DNA of 64,000 bases from Mugil cephalus (Eukaryota; Chordata; Actinopteri; Mugiliformes; Mugilidae). This document shows positions 1 through 13,095 of this stretch, in pieces. The notes beneath the pieces are model-generated. The model was not told the DNA's origin. It saw only the letters and a program-made list of their open reading frames with translations, and searched no databases. The first letter of the stretch is position 1. Every line of letters begins with the position of its first letter. The stretch spans positions 20,843,501-20,907,500 of the forward strand of contig NC_061771.1 of the NCBI RefSeq assembly GCF_022458985.1. Direction: 5' to 3'. The translations under genes and the position numbers were made by a program.

Positions 1-238
1 TAAATGTTAAAAAAGCTCAAACATGGATGGTGGGAAAACCCAGAGCTCAAAGGCCTGGTTTCGTACAGTCATAACAAAGACCTATGGCTCTCATGGTGGC
101 TGTGATCACTCACACATAGGCTACACAAACAAACACATATTTTCCACTATTGTCCATGTGTTCCCACCATACAGGAATGCATACCCATTTACAGGAAAAC
201 GCCCAACTCTTGGCTCTATGCACCTCTGAGTACCGTTT
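1..238 (-). other. glis2: glis2 3' untranslated region (partial)
   Basis: Lies downstream of the glis2 stop codon on the minus strand and runs off the window. No polyadenylation signal and no other gene is seen here. Confidence 0.6.
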
Positions 239-909
239 CTAGCTGACAACAGCTGGTTTGAGGAGGAGTGCCCTTGAGGGAACAACCACCCAGGACAAGG
301 GGTCACTTCGTCTGGCAGCCACCCCGGCAGACAGGTTCAACACTTCCTCCACCTCTCCTTCCTCGTCTTCCTCCTCGTCCACTGGCTCCTTCCCTGCCAG
401 CCGCCCCAGCCCTCCCAGAGCTCCCAGCCCCAGCATCGATGCAGCTGAAAGTCCGAAGTGTAACAGTGGGGAGTCGGAGAGGCCAAGTGGCTCCACGCCA
501 CTGCCTATTCCTCCGCCTATGGAGAAGACAGGTGCTCCGTGGTGACTTAAGGCTCTGGCATGGTAGAAAGCAGACAGCGGCAAAGAGGTTCCGAGGCCCC
601 CAAGGAGAGCTGCAGCAGTCCCAGGGATGATGACATGAGCCCTGCCTACGGGCGGCAGTTCAGAGGCACCCTGGTGTCCGAGCCCTGTACCCAGCCTGCT
701 TGAACTATTTTGATCCTGGGCAACAAAGTGCCCGTGGGCCTTGATGTGTTTGCGTAGAGAGCTGGGATCTGTGTAGCGCTTCAGGCAGCCTGCCATCTTG
801 CAGTAGTAGGGCTTGTCCACATAGTGGGTGCGAGTGTGCTTGAAGCGGTCGCTAGAGTTGGAGTAGCGCTTGCTGCATCCTTCATATGGGCAGATGTAGG
901 GTTTTTCTC
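239..909 (-). CDS. glis2: glis2 coding exon 6 (fingers 4-5 and C-terminal tail)
   Basis: The acceptor AG is at 911-910 after a TC-rich tract. The exon carries the end of the finger 3-4 linker, fingers 4 and 5 (CPYEGC, CKMAGC), a Ser/Gly/Leu-rich tail and the TAG stop at 241-239. The 3' UTR continues to the window edge; no AATAAA on this strand is visible in 1-238. Confidence 0.94.
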
Positions 910-3900
910 CTGGAAGAAGAGAAAAAGGGTGTTGGGGAGAGACACTTAGATAAAGGATACAGAAAAATGTGATGATCTTATTAAATTCTTTCTCGGGTTA
1001 AATCTTAAAAAATGGGGTACTTTATGAGTTTTATGGTGTATCCGTTTTAAACTGCAATCTTAGCATTGTCACTATTTTGTTTATCCATTCATGCACAATC
1101 CGTCCTTCACTGTGAGCTTCTGAGAGTTAGGATGTCAGTTCTTTACAAGGTAAAGAAGAAAACATTTGTAGACTGTGCTATGTCTGTACTCATAGAATCC
1201 AGTGTTACTGGAAATAACTTTGTCTCTGTGGGTCAAGCACCGAAACAGCTAGATTCAGCTCCATAACCAACATTTGACCTGGCTGTAAGAGAGTCCTTGC
1301 CGAAAATTTGTATTGTACTCCTAGCCTCTTCCATATTGGATGTTTGCCATTTTGAACACGCAGAAGAGCAAACAGATGACAGATTGTTAAACAAACTACT
1401 GCAAATAACTATCTACACACGTTCACAAAGCCTCGATTGTGTTCAATAAGTAGTCCAGTGTCAGAAAAATATATTTGCCTTGGCTTTATGTAAATTTTGA
1501 TGGTATTTTGGAAAAGCACCACTGCAACTGCACAAAAAGCAGGTAGTTGTACTTTGACAGACTTTAACGATCTTGGTAGCTTAGTTGTTACAAAAAGATG
1601 AGCTGGATAGTTTCACGAGATAAGTACAAAAAAATGCATTGTAATGTTACAATGCTATTCTAAAAAGAATAATAAATAAAGGTCAGAATCATCAGGCACC
1701 ATGACATAACAGACATAACAGATTCAAACTAAGGGCTGTTGGCTTTGAATGGTAACTCGGTTCACAAATACAGAATACATAGAACATTATGCCCACCTTC
1801 CTAATATTATGTAGGTCTCCCATGGTCTAGAGGGAGAAGAGCATGAAGGTGCAAAATGAGTTAAAAACAAAGCTGACAGATTTGATCCAATCTTAGTATT
1901 TGTAGTGTTGTGTTTGTCTAAGGCCTTGTTAGGTATGATCCATGATTTATGATGTGATTTTGTCTCTGCAGTTTATCAGGTCAAACGTACATAGGCATGC
2001 CAGCTCAGACTTGCAAATTTGTTTTATAACTGAAACAAAGCAACATAAGGCACAACATGTCTGTTAGCTTGTTGCATGCTAGGCACATTGACAAATACAT
2101 TTCGTAAAATTAGAGTGAGCTGACTCATTCTCATCAGTTGCACCCTTTTCAGTAACAATCTGCAGTCCCACATTTCAGTGAACCTGAGGCCACTTCCTGC
2201 AGAACCAGTACAACTGTCAGTTACAGATGTCCACCAAGGACTTCTGAGAAAAGATCATTGAAATACTTCCCATGATGACACTAGTCACATAACTATGATG
2301 ACTATCATCATTTGCTTGACTGAGCAGCTTTACATAACTTAAAATAATGTTTTCTAATGCAAATGCAAAAAAAAAATAAAAAATAAAAATAATAATAATA
2401 ATCAACTTTCAGGAGTTTCAGGAGAACTTTTGTGTGCCCACCAATGTCAAAATCAGACCTATTACTTTTCTGGTGTCTTTTGACAAAGACTGTGCGAAGA
2501 AAGGGAAATATTGCAAGAAACTACCGTTGACTTCAATATACGGGAGGCAAACAAACCTTTCCCGTTAATCTATTCATAGATATGAATAGATTACCTCACC
2601 TGTGTGTGAGCGGGTGTGTATCTTCAGGTTTTCCAGGCGAGAGAAACTCTTGTTACAGGTCGGACAGTGGTGGGGCTTCTCATTGGTGTGCGTGCGGATG
2701 TGAATCAGCATTTTATACCTATAGATATAAACACACACACACACACACATAAACATAAGATATTTCGCTGTGCAGGTTTACTAAAGACAAGGCTGCTAAT
2801 ATTTGTATTTGTGTTACCAGAAATATTACTAGTCAAATATTACGCACATTCACGGAAACATAGAGCCACAGTTTCATTTTATTTTGGCAGTGTGACTCTG
2901 TTTATTTAGAACTTACGTAAACAGTCGGAGCCTCACACCTGTCCCAACCAGGACATTGTTATTTGAGAACCTCATTAACGATGTGTCATGACCTTTCATT
3001 GATAACAGCGTGTATGCACAAGCACCTTGCATTGAATCCCCTCCCGTTCCGAGCACAGCCCTCCCACTGGCAGCAGTAGCCTGAATCTTTTTCAGGTTTG
3101 ACGTGGAAGTCGTTGATATGATCCACGAGGTCCTGCAGCGAGTCAAACAACAGGTTGCACTGGAAGACGGAAAGGGAGAGGGAACATGAAAGAATGAGCT
3201 AATGAACGACGATCGCAAATAATTCACACTTGGCATCACGCAAAGACTTGTGTTTAAAAAAATATATATATTTTTACAAACTGGAATCTGACAGAGACAA
3301 GCTCAGTGTTGATTTTAAGTAATGAGACGTGACTTGGCCATGATCTCTGTGCCAAACTACTTTAATTCTATTTGTACTTGACACCTCCTGCCTCCAAACG
3401 CAAACAGGCCCTTTCCTCTTAAAACATGTGGTGCTTTGATGCCAACTTTATTGCAACCTTTGTTTCATACAGTTTGTTGATTAACTAATGTAGTTTTTAT
3501 ATTGTTGAACACCTTATATTGATTAACAAGTTGGACCACAAGTTACATCTAGATTTTTTTGTAACTAGTATATTTATGTATTGCTTTCAGTTATTATTTA
3601 TTAGTACAGTTTTTCAATTATTGCAATACTAAAACATTTTTTTAGTATGATATCTTTTGGTCATCTCTTTTACTGTGACTCAGTTGTGTTTATATAGTTT
3701 AATCTCAGCACCTCCTAGTGGTCAGAGTGTTAGTTGCCGCCTGTTACATTAGGCCGGTGATTCCAAACCTGTGGGCCGAAGCACACCAGGTTATTGCAAG
3801 TTTGCTGCCAGATCATTTAATTCGATATCTGGGTTTTGGTTGTTTCTGACATGTCAAACACCAACACCATGTCATCTTAATATGACCCACTGCAGTCTTT

Positions 3901-6900
3901 ATTTTTAAAGGAAAAAGCCACAAATAAGAGTGCAATGTTTTAATTTTGTTTTGTTGATGTTATTGCTTTTGGTTAAATTGAAGTTTCATCTGGTTAAACC
4001 GAGCTGAATTTACATCATCGTTATTTTGTCTGGATCTTATATTGGATGTCAAATTATTATATATGAGAATGCATTTCTCCATTGTTGAATGAAACCAGTA
4101 TTAATGAATCATTTGTTAATTAGCCTGTTACAGACAGCCCCTTACAGGTAAATTCTGATACCTGTGTGGTGCTGATGGACAGTTCCATGGAAACTGTAAA
4201 TCTGAAGGTGTCGCCACATGTTACAGCTGCTGTGATAGCGACTGTGGAGCTTCCAAAACGTTTCTCCTGCATTCAGTTCAGTCCTTTATATTTAATCTTC
4301 AATAAAAACAAAGAACGCAATGTATGACCCCTGTATTTATGGGGTTGGAGGTGGGCCGCAAAAGTTTTTGAGACATAAAAGTGGGTCCTGAGTTGGAAAA
4401 GGTTGGGAACCACTGCACTAGGCTCTCTATGATTTTCTTTATTAGGATGCTCAGCTGAGGTTTTAATATTGATCTCACGTATAGCTAAATAATTGTGAAG
4501 CTCATGGTAAAAATGGATTGCTCATACAAATGTGATTATTAAATGGGATATCGAAGCATGAACCTGTGAAGCTTAATGAAGAAAATGTAGAATATTCCCA
4601 AATTATACATACTTTCATCCAACGGCAGGCCAGCTGACCATCCAGTGATGGCTCTGGGGACACTGGTTTCTCTCTGTTATGACCAATGAACATGGAGGAG
4701 GGAAAGCTGTAGCCCCTCGGTGGACTTCTAATCGGGAGATAAAATGGATAACCCTGCGGTGAAGCTCTGCCTTCCACAACCCGATGATGATCCTGGAAGA
4801 CAAGAGAGGGGGGAGAGAAAGACCAAACAGGTCACAATCTAATATTTTAACGACGTCATAATATTCATGTAATGATGGGAATGCGAGTGTGGCAGACAGT
4901 TCACAGTTGGCTCAACTTACAGTCTAAAAAATAACAATATTTTATATTGTTAATGTTATTCTTAAAGTTGTACTAATCCGCGTTTTTGAGAGATGTTTCG
5001 CTTTAGCGGCGGCCTATCTGAAAGAGTCCTAATCTGAAAATGTGAAAAAAAAAAGACAGAATAAATAAATCTCTATCTGCTCATCTAAGCATAAACATGA
5101 TCTAATCATCTAACCTAGCTGGAAAGGTTCCAAACATAACATGTTAAACACCAATGTTCCCTCTAAACTATGTGCTTGTGCAATTGCGCACTGCTCACAC
5201 ATTCTCAGCGCACAAGAAAATCTATACAGCGCATGAAATAAAATTCAACATAAACTGTAAATTAATTAGACCAATAACATTTTTTTTCTGTAACTTTTTG
5301 CTTTTTTTGCAGTGACAATGATACAATACGGTTCACTTACGCTACGCAGCCAATCATAGCATTGACATTGCTTACGTAGGTGCCCTTCCCATATGTGCTG
5401 CGCAAGTTAGCTAGCTAATAACAGTGCGGCGGAGATAAGAGATGCAAATGCTGACCCCTTATTATGGCGAAACGAACGGGCAGTGACCCATCTACTCACC
5501 AAGCCAAAGTAAAAAAGAAATGCACTTCTTTTAAGACAGAATGTATGTGCAAACAGAAGAACAATGGGTGAAAGCGGGTGAGATTTTTCTTTTACGACTG
5601 AGAAAGGTCTGGTCGGCAAAACATGCAGCGAAGCCAAAGTAGCAAGCGAATTTTAATGTGTACAAAATGTTATGTCTGAAAGTAATGTCTCATTTCTTCC
5701 AGAGCAGGACTGGACCCTCACATATAACATACTACACATCTCATGAACAACAAGATTTTTGTCTTTTTCATTTTAAGTGGGCCAAATCACTTATATTAAA
5801 AGTAAACAAATGAAAATTGCTACTGTAATTTGATTCTTTTAATAAGCCATGTAACTTGCTATGATCCCAGGTGTTGAACAGGTGTGATACTGGTGTGTGG
5901 CCACAGTGTGCACATCTGATGTTGCTCACAAGGGTCCTCAGACAAGCTCAGGGAGCTTGTGTGTGTTTGCCCAGACACATGAAAAATTAGAGGGAACATT
6001 GGCTGGCACTGAAGAAGATATGTGAGGGGTAAGAGGCTGTTAGTTTCTTTTGTTGATTCAAGAAAATAAACATTTTAAATACATTTTCATTTGCATGCTA
6101 ATGTCTGTCCTGTTGCACCGTAAAAAAAAAAAGAAAAAACAAGCAGGCCCAGTTTTGAACCCTGTGGAACCTCAAATTTAACTTGAAACATAACCAAATT
6201 TAAGTGAAACATGGACTGACTTATCACAGGGGAAGGTAACACCATTAGAAGGAATAATTATCACAGTGGAATCTATTGACTCTATTGAAAATAAAAATCT
6301 ATTGAAAATAGAAATCTATCTTTATTTTAAGTCAACAAATTATTGTAATAATGCCTTTCTCTGTATTTATTGAAGAAATTAAATCCATATGCGTCTCAAA
6401 GACAAGAGTTAAGCTGAATTTCCAGATGTTTAAAGTTTAATATTTAAAATATTATGCAGAAAATCAGTTTCAAAGACATCTATTTATTCTATATTTAAGT
6501 GCATTTAAAAAGGTACTTTCTGAGCTAAATGATTAGCCTGAGCTGAGTGAGAACATTTGGCGCTCTCACACAAGAATCTGTGTGTTTGATGTTTGAATTT
6601 GATTTGTTCCGTCACTGGATGTCTGTGTGCAGACACTGCACGCGCAAATTAGATTCACTCCACGGGTCCCAATTCAATTCAGTCCTGCTGAAGAAGAGTG
6701 CAGCACATTCAGCCACAATAAGTCACTGGCTGGATTATTCTGAGAACACTGAGGTCACGCTGTTACACAAGATTAACTGCGAGGACACACACCTACACAA
6801 TTTCGCCCAAAGTGCATTTTTTTTCTGAAACACGAAGGTCTTTTCTCACAATCTCCTGAGGGTGGGAGACACTGACCAAGTTATTGTTTTGAAAAAACAA

Positions 6901-9900
6901 AGGAGTGGATCAGATTGCAGCACTGAAGCAACAGGAGAGGGGGAGAAATGTGAGATGATGTGTCCTGGCGACATGACACACATTTGGTAATAGTTAATAG
7001 TTTTCGGAAACACGCTTTTTTGTTTTCTTACTGAAAGCCTGAATATGCCAGGGCCATCAAAGTGATTTTAGTTCAGGGGCCACATACAGCACATTTGGAT
7101 CTCAAGGGGCTGGACCCCCCCTAAAAATACACCCTTTAATTTAGTGCAAAGAAGAACAAGTGCATTATAAAAATGTTCACATTTAATGAACTTTCCTTTA
7201 ACAAAACATTTTATGAACAACCTGGATTTCATGGATTTTAATTTTAATCAAACCTGTCAGCACTGATTAAGCCCGCTGCTGCTGTCATGTCTTTTTTTTT
7301 TATACATGATCAATGGAGTGACCCCAAATCTATTAACTCTCTTAATAAACAACAGCTTTGTTCATATAAATCACCGTTGCTAATATTTAAAATATACCCT
7401 GTAATCTGATTCACCACTGTTGATATAGAATCCAAATCTGAAATTACTAGGCACTTTTCTTTTACTTCACACATTACATTAGGAGCACATTTTAGACCTT
7501 ATTTTGTGTGTAGTGTTTGCTTTTTGTTAAATCTGATGGACACGTCTGTTCACGTCGTTGACACTATTTAATGTATGTGCATATTGTCCATAAACCTAAA
7601 AAAATAACATAAATAAAAAAACAACCTGAAATCTCTTCAGGAAAAAGAAAAGTAAAGAAAAAAGAGCAATTTCAGCACATTGCTGCCATCTACAGTTGAG
7701 TTCTGGGTCCACAGCTCTGACTAAACACTTGTGCAAGTAGAACATTTTGTAATAGCAGTTGTTGAAAAATTGCAGCTAATTCCTTCAGTGTAAGTTTTGC
7801 ACTTTACAAAATAGTCCCGTGGGCCAGACTGGACCCTCTGCTGGGCCGATTTTGGACCCCAGGCCTCATTTTTGATACCCCTGCTATGTACGAAGCTCTG
7901 TGCTGCACACATATAGCTAGCAGCTGCCCATCTTGTGCTGGTGGGAGGATTTGATTATTACAGGACGTACCCAGACTGCTGTTTCCAGTCTTTTCACAAA
8001 TGTGACCAAACCAACTGTTTGCCACAGTTTAGTTGTATAAACAATCTAAAACCAAAAGAATGTTGAACATTTAACTTGGAACGGGACATGTCGTACCAGT
8101 GTGGCCCCCACGTGTAATAGTGTAATAGGAGCTTTTATTTAGAAACCAAAATACAAAGCAGCTCATGGACATGTTTTTAATTAGAAGTTGAGCAAGTTTT
8201 ACTTGCATGAAGGAATAAATAAATGAATGAATTGCCTAGAGGATGATATTATATGATTTTATAAAATTACAATTTCCGATTGGTTCACATGCACAATATG
8301 TGGGGAGAAACAACTTATTTTTACACTGAATACACTTAGAGAAAAGTTGTTTGCAGCATGTTTACTGGTGACTCAGATGAAAACCACCAGATAAAAACTT
8401 GTAAGTCACTTTCATATTTCTCCGTGACGTTGTGCCAAACTCCACAGTGTTAGCTTAAATCCTTATCTCTGGTGGTCATGTTGTCTGCAGGGTATCTGTG
8501 GAGCTGCAGTGTACAGCAGGAACCCATCTCACTACCTGAACCAGGTTGCAAATTCAACTCTTGTGTTTCGACAGCTGGAAAAGCTGGAAAACGCTGCGCT
8601 GGTGCAGCCGAGCGCACTGTAAGAAAAGCTCGGACTCACCCGAGAGAAGAGATGGGGCTGAGGGCTGCTGCTGCTGTGGGGGGACTCCAAGGGTGAGGAT
8701 GGAGGCGGGGAGGACGGGGAGGAGGGAGACGGGGAGAGGGAGGAGGCGTGGCGCGAGGAGGGCGACAGGCTGAGGTCCATGGCTGGAGGAGTGAAGCAGG
8801 ACCCGGGTCGTTCTTGAGAGGAAAACTGGGAATCTGGAGAGTCAGATGAGACGTTTGTCATAATCTATGTTGCTGTAAAAAGATTCTACTGGATATGAGC
8901 TTAAGTCTGTGTGGTTTCCCCTTTTGATAGTCGTTGTGTTGGGAATTAAGTGCCTGAAGCTGCTCATTTAGATGTGGTTGTGTGCCCTATGTATGTTGCC
9001 ATGGAGGCTCTTCAACTAATTCCTTATTTTGATATAGCTAATCTAATTTTAGCTAAATGACAGCCTGAAAACTGAAAATAAACCTTGATTACAAGTCCGG
9101 ATCGTGTTGAGAGGGCTGTATCTCGTAAGGGCCTAGCATTAGCCTCGCAAGATACATGATAGTTCAGGATGGCGTGCGGGGCTATTATTTGCCAAAAAAA
9201 AAAGTCAAAGTGAGCACCAGCACTGATTGCATTGAAACTACATCCTTGAGTTTAAGGCTCAAAATTGTGTTCTTGTGCATTTGCTGTCATTCTAGCTGTT
9301 TTAGCCTCCACAAACTCTTAGCCAGGGAAATACCTGTAGCAGCTAAATGCCATACTTCATTCACCAGCTAGTTGCACTCATCCCTCATGTTCTGTCTGCA
9401 AATAAATTGCCTTGCATCAGTTAAGGCATGGTCTTTGCTAGTTAATGAGCACTGTATGCAATGTGTGTTGACACAGGGAGCACACAGGAAAGAGGGCGAA
9501 GACGCATTTTTAAACAAAATGGAAATGCACACAGATTAGACACGAACAGCCTCACTGACCAAACCACTGGATTAGAAATATTTTAATTAATGGGACATTG
9601 ACAGTCTCCTTAATCTGGAGTTTCTGCAACTAAGTGTCTGAAGAACTGGTAAATGCTGCCACCTAGTGGTCACTGGGGGTATAGCTGCCCGAGTTACACA
9701 GCAAAAAAAAAACTATTGTTCAATCTGAAGTGACACATACCCACATTGCCCAATGTTGCCAGCGCCGCCCTCAGTGACATATATCACAGGAGCCACCGCT
9801 GCATGCACTTACTGAATATCTCAACTGAGCACAGAGTCAGGCGGCTCATTCTGTCCGTGAATGTCACAGAGGACGCGTTGTGGTCGTCAGTGTCACGCTC

Positions 9901-10317
9901 CTGTTGTTATAAGTGACACTGACATTTCTGGGCACAGTCCACGTCTGTTTCAGAACAGCAAAAGGCCACCGTTCATTGGATTTACTATATTAAGTTACCG
10001 GGAAAGTGGGAACAGAGAATCAAGCATTTGCATTATCACAGTTACAGACGTACACACGTGACACGCTTTTGAGTGATGCCATGGTGCATTTGCACAGCAC
10101 TTTTTTTTCTTTTTCAAAGAATACCGCATGCGTGTTGAGTCGCAGCCTTACCTGGAGAGGAAGGAGGCGATGGGAAGGTTGAACACTGCATCCGTGGTCG
10201 GGTGATGCTGAGGGGGGCGCAGATGGAGGAAGGGCAGGCTCTCTTTCCTAATATCACGGGGCCATGTGTTCGCCCCGAGGGAAGCTTCAGGTCCAGCGGT
10301 TCGTCCATCGACAGCAT
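239..10317 (-). CDS. glis2: glis2, GLI-similar zinc-finger transcription factor (six coding exons)
   Basis: Joining 10317-10152, 8833-8640, 4792-4613, 3159-3026, 2718-2600 and 909-239 on the minus strand gives one open frame of 487 residues plus a TAG stop; every junction is GT-AG and phase-consistent. Five GLI-type C2H2 fingers run from about residue 176 to 323: C176/C181/H194/H199, C210/C215/H231/H235, C243/C246/H259/H263, C271/C276/H289/H293 and C301/C306/H319/H323. The N-terminus ([12 protein letters not shown]), the MDLSLSP block and the C-terminus ending LLLKPAVVS match GLIS2 and not GLIS1 or GLIS3. An acidic stretch ([12 protein letters not shown]) lies near the C-terminus. Human GLIS2 is 524 residues, so the length is normal. 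The family are nuclear DNA-binding repressors/activators; human loss causes nephronophthisis. The start has a good context (CCACC before ATG). Teleosts can carry two copies (a and b); I cannot tell which this is. Confidence 0.95.
910..2599 (-). other. glis2 intron 5
   Basis: AT-rich intron without a supported gene. A short decayed stretch near 1785-1835 resembles one end of the Tc1-like family found at 11.2, 31.4, 41.0 and 59.5 kb (it shares the TAATATTATGTAGGTCTCCC-type sequence). Confidence 0.5.
2600..2718 (-). CDS. glis2: glis2 coding exon 5 (end of finger 2, finger 3)
   Basis: Begins with the last base of Arg225, encodes [15 protein letters not shown], finger 3 ([17 protein letters not shown]) and RSHT. 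The donor at 2599 reads GTGAGG. The intron just upstream holds an (AC)n run at 2730-2749, close to the acceptor. Confidence 0.93.
2730..2749. repeat. (AC)n microsatellite
   Basis: About ten AC units, only 11 bases upstream of the glis2 exon 5 acceptor on the minus strand, i.e. a (GT)n run where a pyrimidine tract would be expected. Confidence 0.9.
3026..3159 (-). CDS. glis2: glis2 coding exon 4 (fingers 1-2)
   Basis: Encodes [19 protein letters not shown] (finger 1, second half) and the CCQWEGC part of finger 2, ending in GFNA plus two bases of an Arg codon. The acceptor is TCCAG; the donor after AATGCAAG is GTGCTT, which is weaker than average. Confidence 0.93.
3755..4415. mobile_element. 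Non-autonomous hAT-type element in glis2 intron 3
   Basis: The ends are inverted: left CGGTGATTCCAAACCT, right AGGTTGGGAACCACTG, the common vertebrate hAT (Charlie-like) terminus. The flanking 8-bp duplications are CATTAGGC (3747-3754) and CACTAGGC (4416-4423), 7 of 8 identical. There is no transposase frame, so it is an internally deleted derivative of about 660 bp. Confidence 0.8.
4613..4792 (-). CDS. glis2: glis2 coding exon 3
   Basis: A phase-0 exon of 60 codons. It begins [17 protein letters not shown] and ends with LACRWMK, which supplies the first Cys of finger 1. The donor is GTATGT and the acceptor CTTCCAG. Confidence 0.9.
5151..6002. mobile_element. Non-autonomous DNA transposon in glis2 intron 2
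   Basis: Left end CCAATGTTCCCTCTAAA and right end AATTAGAGGGAACATTGG are inverted copies about 850 bp apart. No transposase is visible. The terminal motif is of the kind seen in fish hAT-like repeats; no clear target-site duplication could be read, so the superfamily is tentative. Confidence 0.65.
7049..7883. mobile_element. hAT-like non-autonomous element in glis2 intron 2
   Basis: The left end (CAGGGCCATCAAAGTGATTT then GTTCAGGGGCCACATACAGC) and the inverted right end (TTTTTGATACCCCTG) match the widespread vertebrate hAT family whose terminus reads CAGGGGTGTCAAACTCATTT. A short relative of the left end recurs at about 23160-23230. The flanks match only partly, so the insertion is old. Confidence 0.65.
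8640..8833 (-). CDS. glis2: glis2 coding exon 2 (Ser/Pro-rich region)
   Basis: Encodes a Ser/Pro-rich segment with MDLSLSPSS, corresponding to VDLSLSPPSG in human GLIS2. The donor GTGAGT follows HLFSR. The acceptor is chosen at 8834; a second phase-compatible AG at 8813 would shorten the protein by seven residues. Confidence 0.85.
8834..10151 (-). other. glis2 intron 1
   Basis: Intron between coding exons 1 and 2. No gene or intact mobile element recognised. Confidence 0.55.
10152..10317 (-). CDS. glis2: glis2 coding exon 1 (start codon)
   Basis: ATG at 10317 in a strong context, followed by [11 protein letters not shown], the conserved GLIS2 N-terminal motif. The donor GTAAGG is at 10151. 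Upstream, a pyrimidine-rich tract ending CTCACCAG (acceptor at 10363) suggests that the exon has about 45 bases of 5' UTR and that a non-coding exon lies farther upstream. Confidence 0.9.
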
Positions 10318-11196
10318 GGTGGCTGCTTGCTGCTGTCTCTGTCTGTCTGTCTGTCTGTCCGTCTGGTGAGAGAAAAAAAAGACAGTTCAATATTCATTTT
10401 GTTCAAAGTATCCGAGCTTTGCGTTAAAACATGTAAATTTGTAATAATCTTAATTAAACTCTGCTGGGTTTAAAGCACACATGTGACTGGCATGTGTAAA
10501 AAGTCTGAGCTAATGCTAAGCTAACCCATGGGGAAAACAACTGAATTGTGATAAATAATAAAAAAAGTAAGACGTGTATTCACTTGTGGAGCTGAGACTT
10601 CATCCCCGCCTTCACAGCGGGGTGAGACGAGTCTGAGTCATCAGTCTAAATACGCGTGGTGCCCAGTAATCACAACAACAACGTGAACAGTCACTCTCGG
10701 CGGGAAACTGAACCAACGGGACGCATTGTTTTGGCACCCCCCCGCAAACCGGCCGCGCTAAGAAGAGCCGCTTAGATCCAAAGATACTTTAAGGGACGGC
10801 CAAACGTATCATTTGTGTTGGCACAGCTCACGGCTACAGTCACATCCGGTGAGTGTTTCATTAATACAGTCGTGGCTTATAGAAGACGTGTATGAAACCA
10901 GTGAGCTGGAGTAAAAACACCATGAATCACTTTAAACATCAGATGAAAGCCCGCAGCCAAAACGCTTTTAAAATGACACAGACTTTGGATACAAATATGT
11001 TTCCAGTCATACATGTTGCTTTTATAAATCTGAATTCTAAACTAAAATAACTATAATATAAACTAAAATATAGAGTGGAGAGTAACAGAAGTTGTGCTTT
11101 AATGCTGCACGGGTACTTACTACTACACGCATTACTGAGGGTGAAAATTTCAACAAGCTGCAGTTAGCCCACTTTGTACAAATCATAACTTGTATT

Positions 11197-11622
11197 CACC
11201 GATCAGCCACAACATTATGACCGGAGAAGTAATTAACATTTACTTGAGAAAATTCAGTGTTGTTCCGGGAAACTTTTAGACCTGGCATTCATTCATGTGG
11301 GTGTTACTTGTACATGTACCACCCACCTAGACCTGACCAGGTACCCCCCACCCCACCCCTAGCAATGACAGGATGCAGCCTGACACAGACACACGCACAC
11401 AAAAATGTAACTCAAAAAAACATGGTGAAGAGCACAAGGTGTTGACCTGGCCTCCAAATTCACTAGATCCCAAACTGATCAAGTATCTGTAAGGTGATCC
11501 ACAGAGGCCCCTCCCCTCAGAAGACCCATGTCCATTCTCTGATGAGTCTGAAACTGTTGTGGAGGCACAAGAGACCTGCACAATATTAGAAAGATGGTCA
11601 TAATGTTATTCCTGATCGGTGT
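11197..11622 (+). mobile_element. Deleted Tc1-like element, copy 1
   Basis: Inverted termini: CACCGATCAGCCACAACATT at the left and AATGTTATTCCTGATCGGTG at the right. The interior still reads, in broken frame, LTWPPNS (about 11445-11460), the Tc1-family transposase motif near the last catalytic acidic residue. Further copies lie at 31.4, 41.0 and 59.5 kb. Confidence 0.75.
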
Positions 11623-13095
11623 GATGGACAAACTTCGAAGATGTTGTTCTCTTCAGTCCTCAAACCCTAAAAATAATAATGTGTCATCACACGCCACAGG
11701 ATATTATTTAGATTTAGAGTCGTGGGATCTCATTATCTCACAGTGAAGCAGGTGTAAACCCAACGGAGACTGCGATGCCACAACTTTGTGGTAACTTTCT
11801 GCAGTGAGAACAAAACAAACACACAGAAAAACAATAGCCGAAGGCTAACTGACTGTGAAAAGTTGCTGTAAACTCTTCAGTGAGAGTTAAAGGTGAGACT
11901 GTAGCTTTCAGATATAAAGTCTGGTCAGCTGGTCCGTCTCGTTACAGTCTCTTATATAACCTAGAAGCTCAACTCGGTGGAGTTGACTGATTTCGGGTCT
12001 GGACACAGACGGCTGTAGCTGAGTTCCTGAGAGCAAACCTCTGAGAGGCGTTATGCTGTGGGTTTGTTTCAGATCCTCTACATTTCTGTGGTGCGTCCCT
12101 GAAGGGCCAAACAGCATTTTACAGTAGTTTTCCACTTCTGATGGTATGATACTACGGACGAAGCATGAGACAAAAGCCTGCCCAGCTCCGTGACTCAACT
12201 TACGGGTTGTTGTTAGACAGAGTGACTCAAGGCCCAGATATCTGCTTCAAAGAAAAAGTCTCACAGCAGGAAAACCAAAAAGGGGGAAACGGTGAAGTGG
12301 ACCAAACCTGCGGGGAAATGCTTGACAGCTGCTGGAAACGTTGGCACAGCACGCACGCAGACATTTTTCACACTTTCTCTGCAGGACCTGCCGTTAGTTC
12401 GCTCTCTCTTGGGCTAATTAACCAACGCGCGCCGCCTTTTTCTAACAGCACCAGCCATTATTGAAACTAGAACAGCAGCCGTGGTGCGGAAATGTCAAAA
12501 ACAGACATATTGTTGGCCCTAAACATCTGCCAGAAAGCTCGGATGTGTTTGCTGTTTGTCAAAAAATGTTGATCTCGTCACGTCTTAGTGACAATAACTT
12601 AATTTAAGTTTAGCTTTAAAGCAATTTTCCTGTCATGTCCCATAGATTTGAAGACAAAGAGAGCACACAAATTGCGGGTTAACGCGATTTGAGACTGAAG
12701 CGGCACGAGTCTGAAAATAGTCTGACATTTTCGGAAAGTAGATTTATCATTTTTCTTGGAGCGAAGTTGTCAGGAGTTCACCAGAACCTTGTTACACCGC
12801 ATACAACAGTGCAACAGTTTACACTCACAGTAGTAGCTGGACACATACTCCATCTTAAAGTTTTGCATTTTTACAAGTTTAGACTGAGACTTTCCAGCCC
12901 TTGCTAGTCTTTACACAAAAATATGCAACGCTAACATCCTCCTCCCTCCATTTCCAGTCTTAAACTAACCAGTGACGCTGCCTCACGCCCAGCGTGTCTG
13001 GACCAAAACGTTGCACTTTAATGACGCCGCAAAGGCCACAGCCAACCGTCTCACAGACGCTGACATCTCCTGAATCATGCCGATCGGAGACTCAC

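Noticed and set aside
2913..3239. 108-residue minus-strand frame overlapping glis2 exon 4
   Set aside because: Different frame from the zinc-finger coding sequence; a shadow of the real exon.
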